Of a stretch of DNA of 64,000 nt, positions 1 through 8,758 are shown one piece after another; the first letter of the stretch is position 1; each line of letters begins with the position of its first letter. This DNA comes from Ardenticatenaceae bacterium (lineage in GTDB: Bacteria; Chloroflexota; Anaerolineae; Promineifilales; Promineifilaceae). Under the pieces are notes generated by a model. It saw only the letters and a program-made list of their open reading frames with translations. It was not told where the DNA came from and did not search any database. The stretch is taken from positions 1-64,000 of the forward strand of contig JACKBS010000011.1 in NCBI GenBank assembly GCA_020634435.1, given 5' to 3'. The position numbers and the translations under genes are program-made.

Positions 1-933
1 CATCTGGCGGCCTACGCCTTTGACGATGGCCAGGTGGCTCGCCGCATCGGCCACATTTTGGCCCAAAAAGCGGCCAGTGGCGTGGCCGTGCACCTGATGG
101 TGGATGAAGCGGGTTTGTATTTGGACAACTGGCGCAACGGCCGTTCCAATCAAAAATTATTAGCCCAATTGCAAAAGTCCGGCGTGCAGGTGGATTTGTT
201 CCGGCCAAACGGCCGTCGCCTGAGCCAGTTCAACCGGCTGCACTGCAAATTTTGCGCCATCGACGACCAGGTGGCCTTTATCGGCGGCTCCAACGTGGGC
301 GACCATTATTTGCAATGGCGCGACACCAACTTGCGCCTGAGCGGCAACCTGGGTGATGGTTTTCGGCAGCTGTACGATGGCTTGCGCGGCTTTGGCGGTG
401 ACGGCCGTTTCCCCACCTGTCCCCCCGCGCTCACCGTCGCCGGGATGCCCCTGCTGCTCACCGTACCAGGACACCGGCAGGACATCCGGCGGGCGCTGCT
501 GGAGCTGATTTTGTCGGCGCGAACGGCCGTTTCGCTGCGCAGTTGGTACTTTTTGCCCGACGCCGAAATCATGAATGCGCTGCTGTCTCAGGCGGAAAAC
601 GGCGTGCGGGTCACCATTTTGCTCTCTCACCGCACGCGGGTGTCGCTGATTGATTGGGCCAACCGGCGCTTGTGCCGCGAGTTGGCCCAGGTGGGGGCGC
701 ACATTTACCGGTACAACGGCCGTTTCATGCATGCCAAAGAAGCGTGGAACGATCGCGGGGAGGTGCTGCTGGGTTCGGCCAACATTGACCGCTGGGCGCT
801 GCGCACCAATTTTGAATGCTGCCTGCACCTGCACAATGCGGCCCTGGCCCGCCAGCTCAGCCAGGAATGCCGGGCGGATGCGGTTTACTGTTTGCCGCGT
901 GTGGGATGGGGAACGGCCGTTGCTGCCGCTTGA
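1..933 (+). CDS. Cardiolipin synthase-like phospholipase D protein (5' end outside window)
   Basis: The reading frame is open from base 1, so the gene begins upstream of the window. Two HKD motifs of the phospholipase D superfamily are visible: HCKFCAID, followed by GGSN (about codon 81), and HAKEAWND, followed by GSAN (about codon 244). Two HKD copies with this spacing are typical of bacterial cardiolipin synthases, which join two phosphatidylglycerols, or one plus another head group, at the cytoplasmic membrane. The N-terminal membrane segments usual for the family cannot be checked because they lie outside the window. The frame holds six copies of the ACGGCCGT octamer. The family is secure; the exact substrate is inferred. 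Confidence 0.85.
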   Translation, partial: HLAAYAFDDGQVARRIGHILAQKAASGVAVHLMVDEAGLYLDNWRNGRSNQKLLAQLQKSGVQVDLFRPNGRRLSQFNRLHCKFCAIDDQVAFIGGSNVGDHYLQWRDTNLRLSGNLGDGFRQLYDGLRGFGGDGRFPTCPPALTVAGMPLLLTVPGHRQDIRRALLELILSARTAVSLRSWYFLPDAEIMNALLSQAENGVRVTILLSHRTRVSLIDWANRRLCRELAQVGAHIYRYNGRFMHAKEAWNDRGEVLLGSANIDRWALRTNFECCLHLHNAALARQLSQECRADAVYCLPRVGWGTAVAAA

Positions 934-1165
934 TCCCGCCCCCTGTCATGCTGAACGAAGTGAAGCATCCCGCAAGGACCCAATAACAGAACCTCGTCCA
1001 AACCAAGGCTTTGATAATGCGCAAGCGGACGGGATGCTTCGGGGGACCTCAGCATGACAATTGAAGTTCCACTGTCATGCCCGCGAAGAGCCTGCCCCCG
1101 CGAAGGCGTGGGGCGGGCATCCATGTTGTTGTAGGAGTGGACCCCCGCGAAGGCGGGGGTGACAG
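934..1165. repeat. Intergenic dispersed inverted repeats
   Basis: No gene is seen between the convergent ends of the PLD gene and the STAND gene. The segment holds two word-like inverted repeats. One runs from TGTCATGCTGAACGAAG (945) to CCTCAGCATGACA (about 1061). The other, about 1075-1165, is built of CCCGCGAAGG / GGCGGGG words. The TAA stop of the minus-strand gene directly abuts the second repeat. A diverged relative of the first (TGTCATTCCGAACGAAG) lies near 49863. Confidence 0.6.
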
Positions 1166-4100
1166 TTACAGGAGGGCGAGAACCTCGGTGGCGTCTACCT
1201 GGCCCCAATGGTAGCCCATGTCGATAGACATGGTTTGGGCGCGGCTGGCCTCTTGTTTGGCGGCGGCGGGATTGTTGCTGGCCAGATGCGCCCAGGCGAG
1301 GGCGGTGCGGCTGTCCGCTTCGTAGCGACGGTAGCCGCCGTCGGTGGCGTAGCCGAGGGCTTCGCGCAGGTCGGAGAATGCCTGGGTGAGACCTGACAGG
1401 TGCCCCGGCACGATCGGGGTCGTTGTGGATGTGTCGGGGGCAACTGTCAGGTCTGCGTAAACCAACTTGGCCGCCCAGCGCCCCCGCGCCAGCAGCGCCT
1501 CGATGAGGACAGCACGAAAGGAAATTGAGCGGGCGATGGTGAGGGCGGTGTCGAAATGGTCGCGGGCGGCAGCGATGGCCTCAGCGCCGCCTGCATCCGC
1601 ATCCAGTTCCCCCAGGACGCGGTGGCACATGCTGATTTGGTTGATGATGCGTAGGCGCGTCAAAATTTCCAGGTTGGCGGCCGTGACCCGTCGCGCATAG
1701 TCTGCCTGCCCCACCCGCCGCAAATGCTCCGCATGCTGGATGCCTGGTAAACTATAGCCAAACGGCTCCTTTTCGTGTTCCTTGTACAAATCCTCCATTT
1801 GCTCGAATGATTTGCTCGCTAATTCTTTTTCACCAATGAGATGACTTGACCATCCTTTCCATGCTAAAGATACCCCCTCATTCCACTTATTCTCGGCGCG
1901 GCGTGCCAGGGTGAGGGCTTCCTCGGCGGCGGTGGCGCTGGCGGCCAGCCGCCCCAGGTTGGCGTTCAGATCCGCCAGGTTTTGGTAGCCGGCGCTGGCG
2001 TTGCTCCAGTCTTTTTGTTCAGCATACAATTTGACTGCGCGTTCGTAGAAGGGAACGGCCGTTGCCAGCCGCCCCAAATTCATCAAACACAACCCCACCT
2101 CATTCAAAATCCAGCTTTTGATATTAGCTTTGCTCACCTGGGGTTCTTGGCTTGTGTTACCATCACGAAAAAATCCAAACAGAATGTTCAAGTTTGTTTC
2201 ATATGCACCAAGGATATGTATGATGATTGCCCGGCCAGCTTGAAACCGCTGCCAATAAATATCCCAGGCTTCATCATACGCCCCTGCACGGCAGGCATGG
2301 TAAACCACCTCAATCAGCGGGGCCAGGTCAGCCAGGGTGGGCTGGTGGGGCGTGTCGCCCGCCAGCGCCAGGTAGTAATCTTTCAGTTGGTCGTGGGTTT
2401 TCTCCGCTTGCCCGCTGCCCGTCAGCAGCGCCAGGTAATGGCTGCGCACAAGGGGGTGGGTGGTGTAAGTGTCGGCCGCCTCGTTGTGGCGCAGCAGCCG
2501 GTAGCCCACCAGTCGGGCCAGTAACTCCTCAAATTCAACCTCGTCTAATTTCGCCAACACCCCCTGTAGGGGCAAGCCGTCGGCTTGCCCCCCACCTGGG
2601 CGAATCACCGCTTCGCCCCTACCCTTCGGTGTTCTGTTTAGCAAACGATCTAAAAAACCAGGTTTTTCATCTGCGTCATCTGCGAAATCTGCGGATTTCC
2701 CCCGAAACACGCGGGCAAATGCATCTGGCGCAACCGGCGTGCGGAAGGCGCTGAACAGGGTCATAAAGGCGCGTTCGGCGACGGTGAGGTGCTCGTCGTA
2801 GCGGCGCAGGACGCGGTGCACATGGCTGTACCGCTGCCGGGCCTCATCCGGCGCATCCTCCGGTAGGGTCGCAGCATGCTGCGACCCTACGAGGGCGTTG
2901 AATTCGTTGGCAAAGGTGATGTCGCCATCATGTTGCCATTTTAAGAAGCTGCCCAGCAGGGAAAGCGTCAGGGCGTGGCCGTCCCATTGGCGCACCAGTT
3001 GGTCCAGCGCGGTGTTTGGCCCGGTGACGCCCAGTTGGCGCAGCAGCGCCCGCCCATCCGGCACCGACACGGGGCCAACATCCCGGTGGGTGTAGCTGGT
3101 GTAGGCCAGCAAATCGAGCAGCGGGGCGCGGCTGGTGATGAGGCAAAAGCTGCTGTGCCCCGGCGCGGCAAACAGTTCTAAAAAGGTTTGCAAATCGGGG
3201 CTGCGCAGCAGACCGTACTCGTCCCCCTCCTGCCGTTGCAGCACCTCCAGCCCGTCGAGGACAAATAGATAGCGTTCATTGGCCAGCATGGCGGCAATCA
3301 CCTGCGCCCGCACGCTGCTAGAGCGCATCCGCGTGGGGTCAATCTGCCCGCCGCTCACAAAATCTAACGCCGCCTCGAAAAATTCGTCTACATTTTGGTT
3401 GTCGTAAAAGCCCCACCAGAAGATGCCCGTGGGAGGAGATGGGCGACCAGCGGTCGCGAGATTAGAGATTGGAGATTGGGCGTCTTGAATCTCTAATCTC
3501 CGATCTCCAATCTCCGCTTCCCCAGCCAGCAACAAATCCACCCACTTCCGGGCGAGGCTGGATTTGCCCTCACCGCCAAAGCCGATGAGGCCGGTGACGC
3601 GGCGGTTGGGATCATCGTAATCGCGAGTGAGGCCAGCGAGCAGTTCTGTGCGGCCCACCCATTCCGCCAGCGGCGGCGGGGCGGCGTGGAATTGGGCATC
3701 AGGTGACACGGACCGGATTTGGCGAGCCACCTGCTGGAAGTCCGCCTGGGGCTGGGGGGCGGCGGCTTTGGGCAGCGGCGCGTCTTGCAAGGCCACCGCC
3801 AGCGGTGGGATGGTGAGCACGCGGGCGTTGATGCCCCAAGAAGTGCCTTGATCGATGCCGTCCGGCTTGGCTTTGTGTACTTCGGCAATCAGACCGACGA
3901 CGAGATTGCGCTCAACGTCCAAAATGCCTGCGCCGCTCATGCCCTGGTTAATCTGATTAGATTCCAGTTGGATCGGTTCCGTGTGCAACGTGTAGCCTTC
4001 GGGCGACGGGACGGCATCAAAAATGGTGCCGTGGGCGTGGCCAGCCTGGTATTGCGCCAAGCGCCGGAAGCCAAAGCTGCGGAAGGGATGGAAGGCAGAC

Positions 4101-4459
4101 GGTTCGGCCGTGCCCAGGATGGGCAGCTGCTCCGGTCCCAGCGGCGGCGGGGCATCGAGCTGGAGGACAACCACATCGTCATCGTGGCTGGGGAAACATT
4201 GGGCGACGGTGGCGCGGTACGCTTTACGCTCGTCGCCGCGCGCCTGGGGGAAGTAAACGCCAATCTCGGCGTTGGCTGCGTCACGCGGATGCACGGTGAG
4301 GATAGAATAGATGACGTGGGCGCAGGTGATCACTTTGCCATCCATGGTGATGGCCAGGCCGGTACCGTGGATGCGGTCGGTGTCGGGATCGCGAATCTGG
4401 ACGGTGAAGTCGCGCAGGTTTTGGAGAATAGTGCCGTTTTGTGATTCGTTCATGGTCAT
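1166..4459 (-). CDS. Trypsin-like protease / STAND NTPase / TPR protein
   Basis: This 1097-aa protein has three parts. Residues 15-215 look like a trypsin-fold protease with a plausible triad: His48 (TCAHVIY), Asp94/95 (DDDVVVLQLD) and Ser175 (GMSGAG). A STAND/NB-ARC-type NTPase follows, with P-loop GFGGEGKSS (about 293-301), Walker B YLFVLDGLE (about 397-405) and an ITSR sensor (441-444). The C-terminal third (about 740-1097) is helical TPR-like repeat. The order effector-STAND-TPR is that of bacterial NLR-like defence proteins (Avs and relatives) and of some signalling proteins; a defence role is inferred. Three dispersed palindromic repeats are inserted in frame (about residues 315-338, 535 and 630). 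The gene carries only one ACGGCCGT in 3.3 kb. It stands alone. Confidence 0.8.
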   Translation of the reverse strand: MTMNESQNGTILQNLRDFTVQIRDPDTDRIHGTGLAITMDGKVITCAHVIYSILTVHPRDAANAEIGVYFPQARGDERKAYRATVAQCFPSHDDDVVVLQLDAPPPLGPEQLPILGTAEPSAFHPFRSFGFRRLAQYQAGHAHGTIFDAVPSPEGYTLHTEPIQLESNQINQGMSGAGILDVERNLVVGLIAEVHKAKPDGIDQGTSWGINARVLTIPPLAVALQDAPLPKAAAPQPQADFQQVARQIRSVSPDAQFHAAPPPLAEWVGRTELLAGLTRDYDDPNRRVTGLIGFGGEGKSSLARKWVDLLLAGEAEIGDRRLEIQDAQSPISNLATAGRPSPPTGIFWWGFYDNQNVDEFFEAALDFVSGGQIDPTRMRSSSVRAQVIAAMLANERYLFVLDGLEVLQRQEGDEYGLLRSPDLQTFLELFAAPGHSSFCLITSRAPLLDLLAYTSYTHRDVGPVSVPDGRALLRQLGVTGPNTALDQLVRQWDGHALTLSLLGSFLKWQHDGDITFANEFNALVGSQHAATLPEDAPDEARQRYSHVHRVLRRYDEHLTVAERAFMTLFSAFRTPVAPDAFARVFRGKSADFADDADEKPGFLDRLLNRTPKGRGEAVIRPGGGQADGLPLQGVLAKLDEVEFEELLARLVGYRLLRHNEAADTYTTHPLVRSHYLALLTGSGQAEKTHDQLKDYYLALAGDTPHQPTLADLAPLIEVVYHACRAGAYDEAWDIYWQRFQAGRAIIIHILGAYETNLNILFGFFRDGNTSQEPQVSKANIKSWILNEVGLCLMNLGRLATAVPFYERAVKLYAEQKDWSNASAGYQNLADLNANLGRLAASATAAEEALTLARRAENKWNEGVSLAWKGWSSHLIGEKELASKSFEQMEDLYKEHEKEPFGYSLPGIQHAEHLRRVGQADYARRVTAANLEILTRLRIINQISMCHRVLGELDADAGGAEAIAAARDHFDTALTIARSISFRAVLIEALLARGRWAAKLVYADLTVAPDTSTTTPIVPGHLSGLTQAFSDLREALGYATDGGYRRYEADSRTALAWAHLASNNPAAAKQEASRAQTMSIDMGYHWGQVDATEVLALL
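2566..2622. repeat. GTAGGGG...CCCCTAC palindromic element inside a CDS
   Basis: Begins GTAGGGGCAAGCC and ends GCGAAGCG/CGCCCCTAC, with nested dyads (GGCAAGCCGTCGGCTTGCC and GGGCGAATCACCGCTTCGCCC). It lies in frame in the STAND gene and is translated there as a Gly/Pro-rich linker near RPGGGQADGLPLQG. The ends match other GTAGGG-family elements in the window. Confidence 0.65.
2863..2890. repeat. Perfect 28-bp GTAGGG palindrome inside a CDS
   Basis: Every base of 2863-2876 is matched by 2877-2890 (GTAGGGTCGCAGCA and its complement). It shares its outline, GTAGGG...AGCATGCT...CCCTAC, with the 34-bp palindrome at 22224-22257. It is read in frame in the STAND gene as part of LVGSQHAATL. Confidence 0.75.
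3458..3515. repeat. GGAGATTAGAGATT-family repeat inside a CDS
   Basis: Left arm GAGATTAGAGATTGGAGATT and right arm AATCTCTAATCTCC with CGATCTCCAATCTCC form an imperfect hairpin. On the minus strand it adds a peptide with EIGDRRLEIQDAQSPISNL just after the P-loop region of the STAND protein. The same peptide type appears in QueG and TrmD. Confidence 0.75.
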
Positions 4460-4474
4460 GTCAATTCAATTATC

Positions 4475-4623
4475 GTAGGGGCGGGGCGGCGCGGAAAGAA
4501 CCGCCGAACGCGGCAAAACGCGCGCCCGCGCCGTCTCGCCCAGGATGGTTGGGTGGGGTGAGACAATCGGGACGAACGGCCGTTTGTCCCTCGAAGATTG
4601 CTGCCCGGTTGTCCCACCCCTAC
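4475..4623. repeat. GTAGGGGCG...CACCCCTAC repeat upstream of the STAND gene
   Basis: A GC-rich block starts GTAGGGGCGGGGCGG and ends TCCCACCCCTACG, the ends used by other GTAGGG-family elements. Internal pairing is weak, so it may be a composite or degenerate copy. It contains one ACGGCCGT. The gap 4460-4843 holds this and the next repeat but no gene. Confidence 0.45.
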
Positions 4624-4739
4624 GGGATATTTGGGTTTCCATGGTGTTTCCTGGTGAACGGTAGAAACAATGCTGGGCACATGGTAGCAGAGAGGGCAGG
4701 TGGTTGCAATGGATGGATCAGAAATTTCGCGTGTTGGGG

Positions 4740-4794
4740 ATCGCCGCCGGGGGCTGAAGCCGCCCGGCTAGTTGAGGAAGCCCTGGCGGGCTAA
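4740..4794 (+). repeat. Dispersed 55-bp repeat, copy 1
   Basis: Starts ATCGCCGCCGGGGGCTGAAG and ends GGAAGCCCTGGCGGGCTAA. It is nearly identical, in the same orientation, to 9990-10041; the differences are one 3-bp indel and two substitutions. It lies just upstream of the U32 gene. Confidence 0.75.
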
Positions 4795-4843
4795 ATGTTG
4801 CCGCACATCCCTTTTGCCGGGCAACTGATGTAAAATCCCCGGC

Positions 4844-7420
4844 ATGGAGAAACACAAACCCGAAATCATGAGCCCGGCCGGGTATTGGCCACAGCTGCAC
4901 GCGGCCATCGAGGCGGGGGCCGACGCGGTCTATTTTGGCCTGACCCACTTTACCGCCCGGGCCAAGGTGGGTTTTACCCTCACGGAACTGCCCGACGTGA
5001 TGCAAACGCTGCATCGGCGCGGCGTGAAGGGGTATGTCACCTTCAATACGCTGGTGTTTGACCACGAGCTGGACGAGGCGGTGCGTGCCCTGGCAGACAT
5101 CGCCGCAGCGGGGGCGGACAGCATCATCGTGCAGGATGTGGCCGTGGCCCAGCTGGCACGGCAGATTGCGCCGGACCTGGCCATCCACGGCAGCACGCAG
5201 ATGAGCCTCACCAGCGCCGAGGGCATTGCTTTGGCGCAGCAGTTTGGCGTGAGTCGGGTGGTGCTGGCCCGTGAGCTGTCGCTGGACGAGGTGCATGCTA
5301 TTCGCGCCGCCATCAGCTGCGAGCTGGAAATGTTTGTCCACGGGGCGCTGTGCGTTTCTTACTCCGGGCAATGTTTCTCCTCCGAGGCATGGGGCGGGCG
5401 CAGCGCTAATCGAGGCCAGTGTGCCCAGGCGTGCCGCCTGCCGTACGAGCTGATCGTCGATGACCAGCTCAAGCCGCTGGGCGACGCCCGCTATTTGCTC
5501 TCCCCCGGCGATTTGTACGCTCTGCACCAGATTCCTGACATTGTAGACATTGGCATCTCCGCCCTGAAAATCGAGGGGCGGTATAAGGATGCCAACTACG
5601 TGGCCCTGACCACCCGCGCTTACCGGCAGGCAGTAGACGCGGCGTGGCACGGCCGTTCCCACACCATCGATCCGGTTGAAGAAATCCAGCTCACCCAGGT
5701 GTACTCACGCGGGCTGGGCGCCCATTTTGTGTCTGGCACCAATCATCAGACGGTTGTGAACGGCCGTTCCCCCAACCATCGCGGTGTCAAAGTAGGCGTC
5801 GTGCAGCAGGTACGATCGGATAGCGTACTCATCCAGCCCGAACCTGTCGCGGCCGTCGCGCCGATCAAGCCCGGCGACGGCATGGTCTTCGATGCGGCTG
5901 ACTGGCGCAGTCCCACCCAACCGGAAGAAGGCGGCTTTGTTTACGAGGTTGGCGAAAAATCTTTTAACGCAGAGGCGCGGAGGCGCGGAGAGAAACCAGA
6001 GAAATCTCCACGGAAATCTGCGGATTTGATTGAATTGAAGTTTGGCAACGGGCAGATTAATTTTGGCCGGATTCGGCCGGGGGATTGGGTGTGGCGCACG
6101 CATGACCCGGAGCTGGAGAAGGCGGCGAAGCCTTTCACCCAGGCCAGCCAACCGGTGCAGAAACGGCCGCTTTCCATTCACGCCACCGCCCATGAAGGCC
6201 AGCCGCTGACCCTGACCTGGACCCTCGACGAGCAGCCACACGTTCGCGTCACCGTGCAGTCGCCAGAACCGCTGCCCGCCGCCCGCAATCAGTCGCTGAG
6301 CCTGGACTTTGCCCGCGAACAGCTGAGCCGCCTGGGCAACACGCCGTACGAACTGGTCAACCTGACGCTGGATGTGAACGGCCGTCCCTTTGCCCCCGCC
6401 TCCCTGCTCAACAATCTGCGCCGCGACGCCGTTGAGCAATTGCATGCCCTACAAGCTGCTCCACCTACCATTGAGATTCAGGAACCAACGGCCGTCCTCC
6501 ACCACGCCCTTGCCCAAACCATTAACCATTTACCATTAACTATTCACCATTCCCCCTCACTGCATCTTCTCGTCCGCACCCCCGACCAGCTTAGCGCTGC
6601 CCTCGCCCTGCATCCTGCCAGCATCACCCTGGACTATCTGGATTTGTACGGCCTGCGTCCCGCCGTTGAGCAGGTGCAGGCGGCGGGCATCGAGGCGCGG
6701 GTCGCCAGCCCGCGCATCCTTAAGCCTGATGAGCAGCGCATCGTGAACTTTTTGCTGCGGCTGGACTGCGCCATTTTGGTGCGCTCCACCGGCCTGCTGC
6801 ACGCGCTGCAAGGCCAATCGGCTCAACCGCTGCACGGCGATTTCAGCCTGAATGCCGCCAACGCGCTATCGGCGCATACTTTTTTTGAGCTGGGTTTGGC
6901 GCGACTGGCACCCACACATGATTTGAACGCGGCGCAAATTACGGCGCTGGCAACGGCCGTTGGCCCAGACCGGCTCGAAGTGATTGCCTACCATCACCTG
7001 CCCGTCTTCCACACCGAGCACTGCGTCTTCTGCCGCTTTTTGTCCGAGGGCACCAGCTACAAAGATTGCGGCACGCCATGCGAGAAACACAAGGTGGCGC
7101 TGCGTGACGTGCACGGCCGTTCCCATCCCGTGATGGCCGATGTGGGCTGCCGCAACACCGTCTTTGGCGCTGAGGCGCAAACCGGCGCGGCGCATCTGGC
7201 CGACTGGCAGAAGGCGGGCATTGGGCATTATCGGCTGGAATTTGTGCATGAAACGGCCGAACAGGTCAGCCAGGTCACAGAGGCATTCCGGTTGGCGCTA
7301 GCAGGGAAGATGCGCGAGGGGGAATTGAACGGCCGTCTCCTGCAAATCGCCCCGCAAGGCACCACCGAAGGCAGCCTCTTTGTGCCCGATAATTATTTGA
7401 CCCTGCCCGTTTTGCAGTGA
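4844..7420 (+). CDS. Peptidase U32 family protein (RlhA/YdcP-like)
   Basis: 858 aa. The N-terminal 250 residues are the U32 TIM-barrel-like domain: MSPAGYWPQLHAAIEAGADAVYFG, then VHGALCVSYSGQCFSS and NRGQCAQACRLPYE with the conserved cysteine cluster. The C-terminal part has further cysteines (EHCVFCRFLSEG, KDCGTPCEKH, DVGCRNTVF), as in long U32 proteins with a DUF3656-type region. E. coli RlhA of this family makes 5-hydroxycytidine on 23S rRNA. That function is plausible here but not proven; many homologues are simply called collagenase-like. Residues about 370-392 (NAEARRRGEKPEKSPRKS) come from an in-frame dispersed repeat. The start at 4844 gives the canonical N-terminus. Confidence 0.85.
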   Translation: MEKHKPEIMSPAGYWPQLHAAIEAGADAVYFGLTHFTARAKVGFTLTELPDVMQTLHRRGVKGYVTFNTLVFDHELDEAVRALADIAAAGADSIIVQDVAVAQLARQIAPDLAIHGSTQMSLTSAEGIALAQQFGVSRVVLARELSLDEVHAIRAAISCELEMFVHGALCVSYSGQCFSSEAWGGRSANRGQCAQACRLPYELIVDDQLKPLGDARYLLSPGDLYALHQIPDIVDIGISALKIEGRYKDANYVALTTRAYRQAVDAAWHGRSHTIDPVEEIQLTQVYSRGLGAHFVSGTNHQTVVNGRSPNHRGVKVGVVQQVRSDSVLIQPEPVAAVAPIKPGDGMVFDAADWRSPTQPEEGGFVYEVGEKSFNAEARRRGEKPEKSPRKSADLIELKFGNGQINFGRIRPGDWVWRTHDPELEKAAKPFTQASQPVQKRPLSIHATAHEGQPLTLTWTLDEQPHVRVTVQSPEPLPAARNQSLSLDFAREQLSRLGNTPYELVNLTLDVNGRPFAPASLLNNLRRDAVEQLHALQAAPPTIEIQEPTAVLHHALAQTINHLPLTIHHSPSLHLLVRTPDQLSAALALHPASITLDYLDLYGLRPAVEQVQAAGIEARVASPRILKPDEQRIVNFLLRLDCAILVRSTGLLHALQGQSAQPLHGDFSLNAANALSAHTFFELGLARLAPTHDLNAAQITALATAVGPDRLEVIAYHHLPVFHTEHCVFCRFLSEGTSYKDCGTPCEKHKVALRDVHGRSHPVMADVGCRNTVFGAEAQTGAAHLADWQKAGIGHYRLEFVHETAEQVSQVTEAFRLALAGKMREGELNGRLLQIAPQGTTEGSLFVPDNYLTLPVLQ
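5955..6020 (+). repeat. GCAGAGGCGCGGAGG-type repeat inside the U32 gene
   Basis: The words AACGCAGAGGCGCGGAGGC and ATCTCCACGGAAATCTGCGG form a repeat of the kind that elsewhere in the window is intergenic (43415, 48115, 61590). It is read in frame as NAEARRRGE...PRKSADL between two conserved blocks of the protein. Confidence 0.65.
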
Positions 7421-7463
7421 TAATCCCCATCTACCATTTTTATAGCGCAATGGAGGAAGCCGC

Positions 7464-8159
7464 ATGAGTGCAATCCGTCGTGAACAACATTACACCCAAC
7501 ATATTGGCTGGCTGCGAGCGGCCGTTTTGGGTGCGAATGATGGCATCTTGTCCACCGCCAGTCTGGTGGTGGGGGTCGCTGCGGCCAGCGCCAACCGCAG
7601 CAGTATTTTGGTGGCCGGTATGGCCGGATTGGTGGCTGGGGCCATGTCCATGGCCGCGGGCGAATATGTTTCTGTTAGCTCTCAGGCCGATACTGAAACG
7701 GCCGATCTGGCACGGGAACGGGAAGAGTTGGCCACCGACCATGAATTTGAGCAGGCAGAGCTGGCCGCGATTTATGTGGCGCGGGGTTTGGAGCCGGAGC
7801 TGGCCAAACAGGTGGCTATCCAGCTGATGGCCCACGATGCGTTGGCGGCACATGCGCGGGATGAACTGGGCATTTCTGAAGTATTAACCGCCCGGCCCGT
7901 GCAGGCGGCACTGGCGTCGGCGGCGACATTTGCGGCGGGCGCGGCGCTGCCCTTGCTCACCGTTCTGATCATGCCAGAGTCTAGCCTGGCCATTTCGGTT
8001 TCTCTGACGTCCCTGGTCTTTTTGGCCCTGCTGGGGGTTTTGGCCGCGCGGGCTGGCGGTGCGCCCGTGGGTAAATCAGCGCTGCGGGTAACCTTTTGGG
8101 GCGCGTTGGCGATGGGTCTAACGGCGGCTGTTGGCGCGTTGTTTGGCACCGTGGTGTAG
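7464..8159 (+). CDS. VIT1/CCC1 family iron/manganese transporter
   Basis: 231 aa with the family's layout: two N-terminal membrane helices (LRAAVLGANDGILSTASLVVG and AGMAGLVAGAMSMAAGEYVS), a charged cytoplasmic metal-binding segment (EREELATDHEFEQAELAAIY), then three C-terminal helices. GANDGI and the small-residue/Met motif are the signatures of VIT proteins, which export Fe(II) or Mn(II) from the cytoplasm. A GGAGG-like site lies just upstream of the ATG (AATGGAGGAAGCCGC). It is followed closely by the GrpB gene on the same strand, so the two may be cotranscribed. Confidence 0.9.
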   Translation: MSAIRREQHYTQHIGWLRAAVLGANDGILSTASLVVGVAAASANRSSILVAGMAGLVAGAMSMAAGEYVSVSSQADTETADLAREREELATDHEFEQAELAAIYVARGLEPELAKQVAIQLMAHDALAAHARDELGISEVLTARPVQAALASAATFAAGAALPLLTVLIMPESSLAISVSLTSLVFLALLGVLAARAGGAPVGKSALRVTFWGALAMGLTAAVGALFGTVV

Positions 8160-8173
8160 TGAGAGGAGGAGAG

Positions 8174-8728
8174 ATGATTGAGATTTTGGCTTATAACGGC
8201 CGTTGGCCCCAAGAATTTGCGCAAATTCAACAAGCGCTGGCTGCGGCGCTGGGGTCGTTGGCACTGCGCATTGATCACATCGGCTCGACTTCGGTGCCGG
8301 GGCTGGGCGCAAAGGACATCATTGATGTGCAGGTGACGGTGGCCGACCTGAGCGAAGCGGTACGGCAGGCGTTGCTGGCGGCTGGATTCCAGCAGTTCCG
8401 CGAGGCGGTAAGCGATCATGTGCCGCCCGGCGAAAACCCGGCGCCGGAACGATGGCAAAAATTCCTCTTTGTTCAGCCCGAAGGCCAGCGCCGGGCCAAC
8501 ATTCACATCCGGGTGGCGGGCCAGCCGAACCAACGGTACCCGCTGCTTTTCCGCGATTATTTGCGCGCGCAGCCGAAGTCGGCCCATACGGTGGAAATTA
8601 TCAAGCGGGAGCTGGCCAAGCACCACGGCGACGATATTGAGACATACTACGACATCAAAGACCCGGTGTACGATCTGATCTGGGATGCCGCGCAACTGTG
8701 GGCCGAATACACCCATTGGGAACCGTAA
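8174..8728 (+). CDS. GrpB (UPF0157) family nucleotidyltransferase-like protein
   Basis: 184 aa from the ATG at 8174, which has a strong GAGAGGAGGAGAG ribosome site; a longer upstream reading is possible but lacks a site. Typical GrpB sequence is visible: HIGSTSVPGLGAKDIIDVQV near residue 40, RANIHIRVAG, and LLFRDYLRAQP. The family has a nucleotidyltransferase fold and is found alone or fused to dephospho-CoA kinase; its reaction is not established. It lies 14 bp after the VIT1 gene. Confidence 0.88.
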   Translation: MIEILAYNGRWPQEFAQIQQALAAALGSLALRIDHIGSTSVPGLGAKDIIDVQVTVADLSEAVRQALLAAGFQQFREAVSDHVPPGENPAPERWQKFLFVQPEGQRRANIHIRVAGQPNQRYPLLFRDYLRAQPKSAHTVEIIKRELAKHHGDDIETYYDIKDPVYDLIWDAAQLWAEYTHWEP

Positions 8729-8758
8729 GAAACGGCCGTTCCCTACCCTTCACTACGC

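Noticed and set aside
4718..5662. A 314-aa minus-strand frame opposite the U32 gene
   Set aside because: The plus strand encodes a conserved U32 domain throughout; the antisense translation has no recognisable domain or start signal.
8096..8173. Longer N-terminus for the GrpB protein
   Set aside because: The upstream part overlaps the VIT1 gene and lacks a ribosome site, while the ATG at 8174 has a strong one and a canonical start.
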